DNA from: Catenulispora sp. GP43
GTDB lineage: Bacteria > Actinomycetota > Actinomycetes > Streptomycetales > Catenulisporaceae
NCBI RefSeq assembly: GCF_041260665.1
Contig: NZ_JBGCCT010000004.1
Span: 124,001-188,000, forward strand
DNA: 64,000 bases
Direction of reading: 5' to 3'
Both the position numbers and the translations under genes were made by a program. Positions 51,845-59,899 of the stretch are shown piece after piece; position 1 is the stretch's first letter, and the number at the start of each line of letters is the position of its first letter. The notes beneath the pieces are model-generated. The model ran no database searches, was not told the origin of the DNA, and was given only the letters and a program-made list of their open reading frames with translations.

Positions 51845-54094
51845 TCAGCCGACGGTGTACGGGTTGGTCACGGTCTGGGTGATCGAGCCGCCGAGGCAGT
51901 CGGTGGCGGTGACCCGCAGCTGCACCGGGGTGCCGGCCGCCGGGTTGCGCCAGAGCGCGTCGTAGAAGCCGTCGGCGCCGTGGGTCGGGACGTTCTGCCA
52001 CGTCGTGCCGTTGTCGAAGGACACCGACACCTGCGCGGAGTCGATGTGCGCCCGCGAACCGACGCCGCCGTAGGACAGGTGGCCGACCTGCAGCACCAGG
52101 TTCTGCACCGGCGCGTGCGAGGTGTTCGTGTCGCTCAGGGCGTTGAGCTGGTAGTTCAGCGTCAGCGCCGGGAGGATCTGGCACGGCGCGGTCGGGGTGC
52201 CGGCGGCCTCGGCCGGACCGCAGCCGATGCCGGAGGGCAGGGCCAGCGAAGGATCAGTCTGCCCCGAGTACGGGACGGTGATGTCGGTGTGGATCTTCGA
52301 GGACTGCGTCACGGCGTCGGGGGTGCGGTCGTAGTCGAAGACGGTCCGCACGGTCCCGGGACCCGCCACGTTCTGGAGCAGGTAGCCGAAGTGGTCGGTG
52401 TCCGAGGAGACCAGCTGGCCGTTCCAGTACAGCTGCGAGGTGCCGGACGCGGTGAAGTCCAGACCGGTGGTGTCCCGGTTGCTGTCCCCGAGCATCCCGG
52501 GGGTCACGTTCAGGCTCCCGGCCCCGGAGCAGGCCTGGCAGCCGAACAGGTCCCCGGCCGGCGACGCGGAGTGCTGGCCGACGTTCGGGGCCTCCGGCGC
52601 GTAGGCCCAGGTGCGCTGGGCGAACTGGCCGGCGTGGTACACGGCGCCGTCGTCACTGAGGAGCGCGAAGCTGAAGATCGGGTTGGTGGGGTTGGGGACC
52701 GTGGGCAGGAACATGTTGCTGAACCACTGCAGCCCGCCGGTCAGGTATTCGGTGACCGACTTGCCGGGCGCCGGTATCCCCGACAGGGACCAGCCCATGG
52801 GCGTGCTGGCCGCGCTGCCGATGCCCGGCTCGTTGGCGCCGTAGGCCGGGTCCAGGTTGAAGGTGTGCCGGAGCGTGGCCAGCGAACTGTCGGCCACCGT
52901 GTAGGTCTGGTTCACCGAGATCTGGTCCGAGGACTCGATGAGGTTGTACCGGTACGGGCTGGCGGCCGCCGCCGGGCCGGCACCCACATAGTTGAGGTTG
53001 TAGCTGAGCGAACCGGTCGCGGGCTTGGCCTCGGGGCTGACGTACGTCTCCCCGCCGCCGCCGAGCAGCATCAGTCCGCCGCCGATCCCGTTCGGGTCCA
53101 TGCGGTCGATCCCCACGTAGCCGCCGACCGCGGTCGAGGGCTTCTGCGTGGTGAAGGTGACCTGGCTGGTCGCGGTGCGCTCGTCGATGGTGGCCACCGG
53201 AGCGGTGCCCGTGGCCGGCACGCTGATGCCGTCCTGCGAGACGATGTTCGTCCGCGGGGTGTTGCCCGAGGCGTCGAAGGTGAAGTCGAACGCGATCGCG
53301 GCGTAGTTCCCGGCTGGCACCGCGACCTTGGCGATGCCGTCCGAGGAGAACACCTGCTGGTTGAACTCTTTCGCGTTGTCGGTGTTGATCAGGATGATCG
53401 GCACGCTGGAGGCCGCACCGGTGCTGTCCAGGGTGTTCACCTGCAGGATGTGCAGCGGGTAGAAGGGCTGGACCGGCGGCACGACCCCGGGCGCGGCCAT
53501 CGACGTCAGGCCGCCGAACAGCGGCGCCGTCCCGGCCTTGTGGCCGGCGGCCAGGTCGGCCTTGATCGAGTCCCGCAGCGCCTGCGCGAACGCCCTACCG
53601 GAATCAGGGGTCAGATACCCGCTGGCGCTCTGGCCGCTGACCGAGGTGAGGGTGACGCCGGCCGGAGCGGTCGGCGTGACGCCCGCTGCGAAGGTCAGCT
53701 GCACCGGGATGTGCGCGCTCGGGGTGCCGGCGGCGGCCGGCTTGGTCACGTCGAACAGCGACAGATCCAGCGAGCGCCCCACGTACGGCGCGGCCTCCGA
53801 CGGGATCACGTAGCGGTCCCCGCCGGCCTGGACGCTGGCGAACGCGCTGGACGAGCCGGGGCTCTGGTCGACAGCCAGCCCGGCGTTCGCACCGGTGCCG
53901 ACCACCAGCCGGTCGCCGGTGGGCAGGACGACGGCGGCGGCGCGCGCACCGGCCGCCGTCACGGTGGGGGCGGCCGCCGGGGCGGTGCCGGAGCCGGTCG
54001 AGGCGGTGGCCGAGGCCGCCGCCGGAACAGTCAGAGCGACGGCCGTCAGCAGCGTGGCCGCCGCCGAGGTCGTTCGCATCCTGCGAGAAATCAC
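51845..54094 (-). CDS. Large secreted protein, operon partner of the sedolisin
   Basis: 749 residues from the GTG at 54094 (AAGGGA upstream). A signal peptide (SAAATLLTAVALTVPAAASATA) is followed by a beta-rich protein. The first ~120 residues (VVLPTGDRLVVGTGANAG) resemble the prodomain of large Streptomyces subtilases, and later parts resemble their C-terminal beta domains. However, no subtilase Asp, His or Ser motif is found, so the protein has no catalytic domain of that type. A metal-type GGGGETYVS segment is not convincing. Two Cys pairs (FGCQACSG; GCGPAE..APCQ) occur. It may act as inhibitor, chaperone or substrate-binding partner of the sedolisin just downstream. This is inference from gene order. 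Confidence 0.8.
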   Translation of the reverse strand: MISRRMRTTSAAATLLTAVALTVPAAASATASTGSGTAPAAAPTVTAAGARAAAVVLPTGDRLVVGTGANAGLAVDQSPGSSSAFASVQAGGDRYVIPSEAAPYVGRSLDLSLFDVTKPAAAGTPSAHIPVQLTFAAGVTPTAPAGVTLTSVSGQSASGYLTPDSGRAFAQALRDSIKADLAAGHKAGTAPLFGGLTSMAAPGVVPPVQPFYPLHILQVNTLDSTGAASSVPIILINTDNAKEFNQQVFSSDGIAKVAVPAGNYAAIAFDFTFDASGNTPRTNIVSQDGISVPATGTAPVATIDERTATSQVTFTTQKPSTAVGGYVGIDRMDPNGIGGGLMLLGGGGETYVSPEAKPATGSLSYNLNYVGAGPAAAASPYRYNLIESSDQISVNQTYTVADSSLATLRHTFNLDPAYGANEPGIGSAASTPMGWSLSGIPAPGKSVTEYLTGGLQWFSNMFLPTVPNPTNPIFSFALLSDDGAVYHAGQFAQRTWAYAPEAPNVGQHSASPAGDLFGCQACSGAGSLNVTPGMLGDSNRDTTGLDFTASGTSQLYWNGQLVSSDTDHFGYLLQNVAGPGTVRTVFDYDRTPDAVTQSSKIHTDITVPYSGQTDPSLALPSGIGCGPAEAAGTPTAPCQILPALTLNYQLNALSDTNTSHAPVQNLVLQVGHLSYGGVGSRAHIDSAQVSVSFDNGTTWQNVPTHGADGFYDALWRNPAAGTPVQLRVTATDCLGGSITQTVTNPYTVG

Positions 54095-54264
54095 CTGTGG
54101 TCCCTTCGGAAAATCCGTACAACAGGGTTCGCTCCAGTGATCTACCGGAAACCGTGAGTGATGTCAGCTATCTGATTTGACGGCTATACGACAGGAGCCT
54201 GATGCAACCCGGGAACGCCCCGCGCGCGTCTTGATATTCGAGGACCCGGCGAACGGAGGCGCCC

Positions 54265-54714
54265 GTGCCCGATACGATGACCTGGTCGAACCGCCTCGGT
54301 TCGGACCACCGCCAGACCCTGGCCAACCTGGTGGCCGGCCTGACCGACCACGCCAGCGCGCATCGCCTGGGGGTGAGCGAGCGCACCGTCCAGCGCCGCA
54401 TCAGGGAGCTGATGGACTGGTCGGAGTCCGCCAACCGCATGCAGCTCGGCCACCGCGCCGCCCTGGCGGCCGTGGCCGACCTGGCCTGCCTGCCGCTGCC
54501 GCACCAGCGCCGGCCCGAGCCCGTGGCACCGCACACCCCCGACGCCTGCGGGATGCACCTGCTGCGGCTCCTGCTGGCCGACGCCGCCGCCGACCGGACC
54601 CTGAACATGAGCGCGAGCAGCGTCGAGCGCCGCATCAGGGACCTGATGAAACTGGCCGGCGCGCGGAGCCGGGCCCAGCTCGGATACCGCGCGACATGCT
54701 GGGGCTGGCTGTAG
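54265..54714 (+). CDS. Small regulator with two tandem LuxR-type HTH domains
   Basis: 149 residues from the GTG at 54265, with GGAGG five bases upstream. The first HTH is about residues 12-66 (LTDHASAHRLGVSERTVQRRIRELM) and the second about 95-149 (NMSASSVERRIRDLMKLAGARSRAQLGYRA). The halves align throughout, so the protein is an internal duplication of one DNA-binding domain with no receiver or sensor. Both halves resemble the C-terminal HTH of the regulator at 49412, including the terminal GWL. It could bind a direct repeat as a monomer. It is divergent from the sedolisin operon and probably regulates it or the FAD oxidoreductase at 54790. Confidence 0.85.
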   Translation: MPDTMTWSNRLGSDHRQTLANLVAGLTDHASAHRLGVSERTVQRRIRELMDWSESANRMQLGHRAALAAVADLACLPLPHQRRPEPVAPHTPDACGMHLLRLLLADAAADRTLNMSASSVERRIRDLMKLAGARSRAQLGYRATCWGWL

Positions 54715-54789
54715 GGGCGGACCGGGGTGGGTCGGGGCGGATCCGGGTGGATCGGGTGGATCCGGCCGCGATCGGGGAAGAAGTCGTGC

Positions 54790-55950
54790 ATGGGGACCGA
54801 ACCCGCGAAGCAGCCTGTGCGCGCCGCCGTCATCGGAGCGGGCGTCCTCGGAGCCTGCGTGGGCTGGAACCTCGCCCGGCGCGGCGCCGAGGTGGTCCTC
54901 ATCGATGCCGGCCGGCCCGGCGAAGGCGTCACCGACTGGACCTTCTCGTGGGTCAACGCCAGCAACAAGACCGTGCGCCGGTCCTACTTCGACCTGAACG
55001 TCGCAGGGCTCGCCGAGTACCGCCGGCTCTCCGAGGCCGTCGGTCCGGAGTCGTGGTGGTATCCCGGCGGCCACCTGCGCTGGTCCGACGATCCGGCGAC
55101 GGAGGCGAAGTGGCTGCAGATCGCCGATCTGCTGGCCGACTGGGACTACCGGGTCGAGGTCCTGACCGGGGACGAGGCGCGCCGCCTGGAACCGGCGCTC
55201 TCCATGCCCGCGGCCACACCGGTCCTGTTCTATCCGGACGAGGCCTGGGTCCATGGACGCCATCTCGTTGAGCGCCTGGTCGGCGCGGCCGCCGCCGCGG
55301 GCGCCGAGTGCCGGTTCGGTACCGGGGTCAGCGCCATCCGCACCGACGCGGACGGGAGCGCGGACGGGAGCGGGGGCGGGGGCGGTGACGGGGCCGTACA
55401 GGCCGTCGTCCTGTCCGACGGGAGCAGCCTCGCCGTCGACGTCGTCGTGAACGCGGCCGGGCCCGACGCCTCCCAGGTGGCCGGACTCGTCGCGCGGGAC
55501 CTGCCGATGCGCAGGGAGCCCGGTGCCGTCACGCGGATCGCCTGCGCCCGGGTGCCGATCCGGCACGTCATGCACGCGCCGCACATCGAGATCCGCCCCG
55601 ACTCGGACGCCTCGATGGTCCTGCACAGCCGCGAGATCGACGCGCTCATCGACACCGTCGAGGATCCGGCGGAGCTCGGAGGGCTGCTGCACGAATCGGT
55701 GCGCCGCGTCCTGCCGGAACTCGAAGGCTCCCGCATCGTGGGCACGCGGGTGTCCAACCGGCCCATCCCGGCCGACGGATTCCCCTCGGTGGGGGCGGTG
55801 CCGTCCGTCCCCGGCTACTACGAGGCCGTCTCGCACAGCGGCATCACGCTCGGACCGGTGCTCGGCCGGCTGCTCGCGGTGGAGATCCTGAGCGGGACGC
55901 GTGATGCGCTGCTCGCGGACTTCCGCCCGGAGCGCTTCCCCGCTCGGTGA
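54790..55950 (+). CDS. FAD-dependent amine/amino-acid oxidoreductase (DAO family)
   Basis: 386 residues from the ATG at 54790 (MGTEPAKQPVRAAVIGAGVLGA); an earlier in-frame ATG runs through GGATC repeats and was rejected. The Rossmann motif VIGAGVLGACVGWNLARRGAEVVLIDAG is followed by TDWTFSWVNASNK, and VVNAAGPDASQVAGL and RPIPADGFPSVGAV belong to the DAO family C-terminal FAD site. DAO enzymes oxidise amino acids or N-methyl amines (sarcosine and glycine oxidases and relatives). A Gly/Asp-rich loop (~residues 190-205) comes from simple repeats. It stands 75 bp after the double-HTH gene. The substrate is not predictable. Confidence 0.9.
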   Translation: MGTEPAKQPVRAAVIGAGVLGACVGWNLARRGAEVVLIDAGRPGEGVTDWTFSWVNASNKTVRRSYFDLNVAGLAEYRRLSEAVGPESWWYPGGHLRWSDDPATEAKWLQIADLLADWDYRVEVLTGDEARRLEPALSMPAATPVLFYPDEAWVHGRHLVERLVGAAAAAGAECRFGTGVSAIRTDADGSADGSGGGGGDGAVQAVVLSDGSSLAVDVVVNAAGPDASQVAGLVARDLPMRREPGAVTRIACARVPIRHVMHAPHIEIRPDSDASMVLHSREIDALIDTVEDPAELGGLLHESVRRVLPELEGSRIVGTRVSNRPIPADGFPSVGAVPSVPGYYEAVSHSGITLGPVLGRLLAVEILSGTRDALLADFRPERFPAR

Positions 55951-55987
55951 ACGGCGGGGACCGTCGCGGCGGGCAGCCGGCCGGCCC

Positions 55988-56362
55988 TCAGATCTCGATG
56001 CTCTCGGCCACCACCCGCATCTGGTGGCGGGCCAGCGCCAGGTTCCCGCGGGTGCGGTCGATGGCCAGGTAGAGGAACAGGCCCGAACCGCTGCGGGAGG
56101 CCAGGGGCCTGATTATGTGGTACTGGCGGCCGAGGGTGATGAGGATGTCCTCGATGGTGTCGTTCATCTTGAGCATCTCCATCGTCCGCATCTTGGCCCG
56201 CACCACCTCGGTGTTGCCGGCCGCGGCGACCGTCAGGTCGAGCTCCTTGGAGACGCTGATCTCGCCGAGCGACATGCCGCTGCCGTAGTCGACCAGCGCG
56301 GCGCCGATCGCCCCCTCGGTGCGCATGGCTTCCTTCAGCGCGACGTCAATGGTCATCGACAT
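55988..56362 (-). CDS. Roadblock/LC7-domain protein
   Basis: 124 residues from the ATG at 56362 (MSMTIDVALKEAMRTEG), with AAGGAG seven bases upstream. The longitudinal alpha-beta fold matches roadblock/LC7: IGAALVDYGSGMSLGEI, a helix, then ELDLTVAAAGNTEVVRAKM and ILITLGRQYHIIRPLAS, SGLFLYLAIDRTRGNLALARHQM. Such proteins regulate small GTPases. The next operon on the other strand is a conservon with its own roadblock protein and GTPase, so this may be an additional regulator for it. It converges on the FAD oxidoreductase. Confidence 0.85.
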   Translation of the reverse strand: MSMTIDVALKEAMRTEGAIGAALVDYGSGMSLGEISVSKELDLTVAAAGNTEVVRAKMRTMEMLKMNDTIEDILITLGRQYHIIRPLASRSGSGLFLYLAIDRTRGNLALARHQMRVVAESIEI

Positions 56363-56698
56363 GGAGTACTCCTTCTTCGCTGGGGACTGATTCGCCGCGC
56401 GGGCTGGGGGCCTGCGAGCGGGGACCGGGGCGGCCGCCTCATCGCTCCTTTTCCGTGCTGGCACGCTTCACCACCTTCATCCCGGACCGCCGGACGCGAA
56501 CCGGGCGGACGTCGGCGTCCACACGAGGGTGGGACGCCTTCACGGGCCACGACCCTGGCACGGACGAGGGCCGCCGACGGTGTTCGAACAACAGAGTCCC
56601 CAAGGAGTCCGCTTCCGCCGAAAAGGCCCCAGACCGGTCGGCGGCGGCACAACGCGTAGGCCTGCGACAACGCGCCGTGCGCGGACGCGGATCCGGAA

Positions 56699-56788
56699 GT
56701 CACCCAAAGTAGTCGCGCAAACACCTGCGGGATCTTCGAGGTCTGCGATAGGGCTATGCGCTGTGACTCGTCGGGTGCGTTGGGTGAC
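56699..56788. repeat. 9-bp inverted repeat upstream of the conservon
   Basis: GTCACCCAA at 56699-56707 and TTGGGTGAC at 56780-56788, 72 bases apart, both within 120 bp of the conservon start. They could be paired operator sites. The remainder of the 455-bp region 56363-56817 shows no gene or other motif. Confidence 0.4.
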
Positions 56789-56817
56789 TGACGGGTGGGG
56801 CGGAGGATTCGATAGCG

Positions 56818-58215
56818 GTGGTGGGGACGGCGATGGGAACGGCGCTCGCCTTGTGCGGCGCCATGGCCGGCTGGGGCGTCACGGTACTGGTCACGCGTCA
56901 GCGCGTCGCGGTGCTGCGGGTGCGCTGCGCGGACGCCGAGGCCGAGAACGTACGCTGGCGGCAGGCGCACAGCGGCCGCGCCCGTGAGCCGGCCGAGGGC
57001 CCGGCGGCTCCGCGCGACCGGGAGCCGGCGGCCGGCGCAGGCACCGACGCAGGCACAATCACTGGCGCAGGTACAGGCGCAGGCGCAAGCGCTGATGGCG
57101 ACACCGGCGCGGACTTCACCGAGCGCGCCTTCGTGAACATCGGGCGCCGGGTCCAGGCCATCGTCCACAAACAGCTCGGCGACCTCAGCGAGATGCAGGA
57201 GCGGCACGGCGGCGATCCGGCCATGTTCGCCGACCTGATGCGCCTGGACCACGCGACGGCGCTGATCGGCCGGTTCGCCGACAGCCTGGTGGTGCTGGCC
57301 GGCGAGCGCCCGGGACGCCAGTGGTCCGAACCGGTCCCGGTGTTCAGCGTGCTGCGCGGGGCGATGTCCAGGATCGTCGACTACCGGCGGGTGGAGCTGG
57401 CCGAGGCGCCCCAGGCCGAGCTGGCCGGGACGGCGGTGGAGGCGGTCGTGCACGCGCTGGCCGAACTGCTGGACAACGCGACCCGGTATTCGCCCCCTGA
57501 CTCACCGGTGGCGCTCACGGCGCGCCGCACCGCCGGCGGGATCATGATCGAGGTGGTGGACGCCGGGGTCGGGCTGGCGCCGCAGGCGGCCGAACACGTC
57601 GCGCGGGTCCTGGCCGATCCCGGCGCGCCGGGCCTGGACCTCGCCGACGTGGGCGGCTCCCCCAGGCTCGGTCTGGCGGTGATAGGGCGGCTCGCGCACA
57701 CGGTCGGTTTCCAGGCGAGTGTGCGGCCGTCGGCGGCCGGCGGGGTGAAGGCACAGCTGTTCCTGCCGGAGGAGCTCGTTCTCGTCGGGGCCGCCACGGC
57801 CCCGGTGGCGCCTCGCGTATCGGGATCGGCGGGGCGCGCGCCGGCGGATGACGCGCGGACGTCCGATGAGCCGGGTGTGCGGGCGAACGGTACGGCGGAC
57901 GGACGGCCCGGCGGGCTGCCGCAACGGCGGAGGCGTCCGCCGACGGCGCCGCCGACGGTGGCCAGAACGGTTCGGGTGCCGGGTGTGAACGACCGCGACC
58001 GTGGTCCCTTCGACGCGAAATCCGGACCTGGGCCTGGCGCTGACCCTGGCGCTGGCCCCAACCATGGCCCTGGCCCTGGCCCTGGCCCTGGCTCTGGCTC
58101 TAGCTCCGGCCCCGAGCCAGAACCCGGCCCCGGGCAGTGGCTCGACGCCTTCCGCGGCGGCCCGGCCGCGTCCCCCGGCGATGACGACGACCGAGAGCGA
58201 GGTGCGGCTTCGTGA
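56818..58215 (+). CDS. cvnA: Conservon CvnA-like histidine-kinase-type ATPase
   Basis: 465 residues from the GTG at 56818 (GGAGG 11 bases upstream; ATG at 56833 is possible). One N-terminal membrane helix (MGTALALCGAMAGWGVTVLV) precedes a charged linker with Gly/Ala/Thr repeats. A nitrate-sensor-type kinase domain follows: ALAELLDNATRYSPPDSP (N box), VVDAGVGLAP (G1), GSPRLGLAVIGRLAHTVGF and GGVKAQLFLPEEL. The conserved phospho-acceptor His box is not clear. The C-terminus is a Gly/Pro/Ser tail encoded by a hexanucleotide repeat. Conservons act as membrane signalling complexes, and some control aerial development in Streptomyces coelicolor. The stop overlaps cvnB by four bases (GTGA). Confidence 0.9.
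   Translation: MVGTAMGTALALCGAMAGWGVTVLVTRQRVAVLRVRCADAEAENVRWRQAHSGRAREPAEGPAAPRDREPAAGAGTDAGTITGAGTGAGASADGDTGADFTERAFVNIGRRVQAIVHKQLGDLSEMQERHGGDPAMFADLMRLDHATALIGRFADSLVVLAGERPGRQWSEPVPVFSVLRGAMSRIVDYRRVELAEAPQAELAGTAVEAVVHALAELLDNATRYSPPDSPVALTARRTAGGIMIEVVDAGVGLAPQAAEHVARVLADPGAPGLDLADVGGSPRLGLAVIGRLAHTVGFQASVRPSAAGGVKAQLFLPEELVLVGAATAPVAPRVSGSAGRAPADDARTSDEPGVRANGTADGRPGGLPQRRRRPPTAPPTVARTVRVPGVNDRDRGPFDAKSGPGPGADPGAGPNHGPGPGPGPGSGSSSGPEPEPGPGQWLDAFRGGPAASPGDDDDRERGAAS
58025..58112 (+). repeat. Hexanucleotide (CCTGGC-type) coding repeat
   Basis: Near-perfect CTGGCC/CTGGCG units run for about 85 bases in the cvnA-like gene and encode the Pro-Gly linker (GPGPGPGPGSG). Replication slippage is likely to vary the length. 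Confidence 0.8.
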
Positions 58216-58613
58216 TCCGGCCGCAGATGCAGATGGACTGGCTGCTCCAGGGTTTGGTGGACGGCGTTCCGGGGGCCCGCCACGCGCTGGTGCTCACCGC
58301 GGACGGGATGCGGCTGGCGCACTACGCGGTCGAGGAGGACGTGGCCGATCGCCTGGCCGCGATCTGTGCCGGCCTGCAGAGCCTGTCGGCGGCGGTGGCG
58401 GAGATGTTCCCCGGCGCGGACCAGCGGACGCGGATGATCGTCATCGAGGTCGGCGGCGGGTTCTTCTACGTGATGGCCGCCGGCGAGGGCGCGTACGTGG
58501 CGGTGGTGGCCGACGAGGGTGTGGACGCCGGGTTGATGGGGCGGCAGCTGCGCGATCTGGTGGTGCGGATAGGCGAGCATCTGGCGAGCCCCGCGCGCCG
58601 GGAGGGCAGGTGA
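58212..58613 (+). CDS. cvnB: Conservon CvnB-like roadblock/LC7 protein
   Basis: 133 residues from the GTG at 58212, overlapping the preceding stop by four bases. The protein is a single roadblock domain: MDWLLQGLVDGVPGARHALVLTADGMRLAH, then ADRLAAICAGLQSLSAAVAEMF, MIVIEVGGGFFYVMAAGEGAYVAVVAD and MGRQLRDLVVRIGEHL. The WLL..LV..VPG..HAL start is characteristic of conservon roadblock proteins. It should modulate the Ras-like GTPase encoded two genes downstream and bind the kinase-like membrane protein. Confidence 0.93.
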   Translation: MIRPQMQMDWLLQGLVDGVPGARHALVLTADGMRLAHYAVEEDVADRLAAICAGLQSLSAAVAEMFPGADQRTRMIVIEVGGGFFYVMAAGEGAYVAVVADEGVDAGLMGRQLRDLVVRIGEHLASPARREGR

Positions 58614-58617
58614 TCTG

Positions 58618-59184
58618 GTGAGTACCGGATCGCCGCCGCCCCGGACGTCGTGGCTGGGTTCCGGGCCGTCGCAGCAGTCGACGCCGCCCCGGCCCCGGCA
58701 TGCCGCCGACCACCATGCCGGCCCAGACCATGCCAGCCCAGACCGTGCCAGCCCAGACCATGCCAGCCCAGACCGTGCCGGCGCCGAAAAGGCTCCGCCG
58801 GCCGCGGCCATGCCCCGCCGGGGCGAGACCACGAACCCCGAATCGCCGCCGTCCCCACGCCGCAGCACGCTGGAGCGCATCTACGTCATCACCGGCGGAC
58901 GCTCCGCCCCGGCTGCCGACCTGGACCTGGTCACGCTGATCGTGGCGGCCGACGCGGCACCCCCCGGCCTGTCGCCGGAACAGGCCACGATCATGCGGCT
59001 GTGCCGCCGCCCCCTGTCGGTCGCGGAGGTGTCGGCCTACGTGCGGCTGCCGTTCAGCGCGACCGCGATCCTGGTCGCGGACCTGCTGGCGACGGGTCTG
59101 CTGGTCCAGCGCCGGCCGATCCGGGCCGCCGGCGTCGATCCCGAGTTGCTCAAGAAGGTGATCAATGGCCTCCGGCGCCTCTGA
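58618..59184 (+). CDS. cvnC: Conservon CvnC-like DUF742 protein
   Basis: 188 residues from the GTG at 58618, four bases after the cvnB-like stop. The first ~80 residues are a disordered Pro/Ser/Asp/Ala lead containing four copies of a five-residue unit (DHASP/DRASP). The DUF742 domain follows from residue ~87: YVITGGRSAPAADLDLVTLIV, then LSPEQATIMRLCRRPLSVAEVSAYVRLPFSATAILVADLLATGLL, which forms a winged-helix-like fold. The usual domain is ~120 residues, so the N-terminal extension is the unusual part. Its role in the conservon is to bridge the roadblock protein and the GTPase. It overlaps the GTPase gene by 20 bp. Confidence 0.93.
   Translation: MSTGSPPPRTSWLGSGPSQQSTPPRPRHAADHHAGPDHASPDRASPDHASPDRAGAEKAPPAAAMPRRGETTNPESPPSPRRSTLERIYVITGGRSAPAADLDLVTLIVAADAAPPGLSPEQATIMRLCRRPLSVAEVSAYVRLPFSATAILVADLLATGLLVQRRPIRAAGVDPELLKKVINGLRRL
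58721..58780 (+). repeat. 15-bp coding tandem repeat, four units
   Basis: GCCCAGACCRTGCCR occurs four times head to tail in the cvnC-like gene, alternating ATG and GTG versions. The unit pairs therefore form a 30-bp higher-order repeat. Confidence 0.9.
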
Positions 59185-59899
59185 CCGCGCCCTCGCCGCC
59201 GAGGTGCACGGTTCGCGCGACGCGACCGACACGGCCGAGCCGGCTGGCATAGCCGACACGGCTGACATAGCCGGCGCAGCCGAGCGCGGCGAAGCCGGCC
59301 TCCCCGAACCGCCGGGCGCCGCCGACTCCCCCGGTGCGCCCGGCCTGCCGGCGACCACCTCGGTCGCCCTGAAGATCGCCGTGGTCGGTCCGCTGGGCGT
59401 GGGCAAGACCACCTTCGTCACCTCGGTGAGCGACATCTCGCCGCTGACCACCGAGGAGCCGATGTCGGACCCGGCTCCGGCCGGCGCGCCGCCGACGAAG
59501 AGCACGACCACCGTCGCCATGGACTTCGGCCGCATCAGCATCGACGAGCACGTGGTCCTCTACCTGTTCGGCACGCCGGGCCAGGAACGTTTCTGGTTCC
59601 TGTGGGACGGCCTGGTGGAAGGGGCGCTGGGCGCGATCGTGCTCGTCGACGTCCGGCGCCTGGACGAGAGCTTCGACGTCCTGGAACGCCTGGAAGACCG
59701 CGGCGTCCCGTTCGTGGTCGCGGCGAACTGCTTCCCCGAGGCGCCGGTCTACCCGGTGGAGGAGCTGCGCGCGGCGATGGACCTGTCGGGCTGGGTGCCC
59801 GTCATCCTCTGCGACGCGCGCGAACGCTCCTCCTGCCGGGACGTCCTGCTCGATCTGAGCAGCTATCTGTTGGAGCTGGTGCCGAAAACGATGCGGTAG
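59165..59899 (+). CDS. cvnD: Conservon CvnD-like Ras-type GTPase
   Basis: 244 residues from the ATG at 59165, overlapping cvnC by 20 bp. The first ~65 residues are an Ala/Glu/Asp/Gly-rich extension (DTAEPAGIADTADIAGAAE) not found in the ~190-residue family norm. The GTPase core has G1 GPLGVGKTT, STTTVAMDFG (switch I), G3 FGTPGQERF and G4 VAANCF. The normal NKxD is NCF here, as in several conservon ATP/GTPases. The terminal VLLDLSSYLLELVP matches the family. It probably works with the roadblock and DUF742 proteins at the membrane. It converges on the thaumatin gene with a 37-bp overlap. Confidence 0.92.
   Translation: MASGASDRALAAEVHGSRDATDTAEPAGIADTADIAGAAERGEAGLPEPPGAADSPGAPGLPATTSVALKIAVVGPLGVGKTTFVTSVSDISPLTTEEPMSDPAPAGAPPTKSTTTVAMDFGRISIDEHVVLYLFGTPGQERFWFLWDGLVEGALGAIVLVDVRRLDESFDVLERLEDRGVPFVVAANCFPEAPVYPVEELRAAMDLSGWVPVILCDARERSSCRDVLLDLSSYLLELVPKTMR

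Noticed and set aside
51521-54157. 878-codon plus-strand frame opposite the secreted operon
   Set aside because: Arg/Gly/Val-rich antisense frame with no ribosome site; both minus-strand genes have signal peptides and coupled starts.
58025-58780. Short regular repeats as a possible CRISPR array
   Set aside because: Units are contiguous with no spacers and lie in frame inside two conservon genes.
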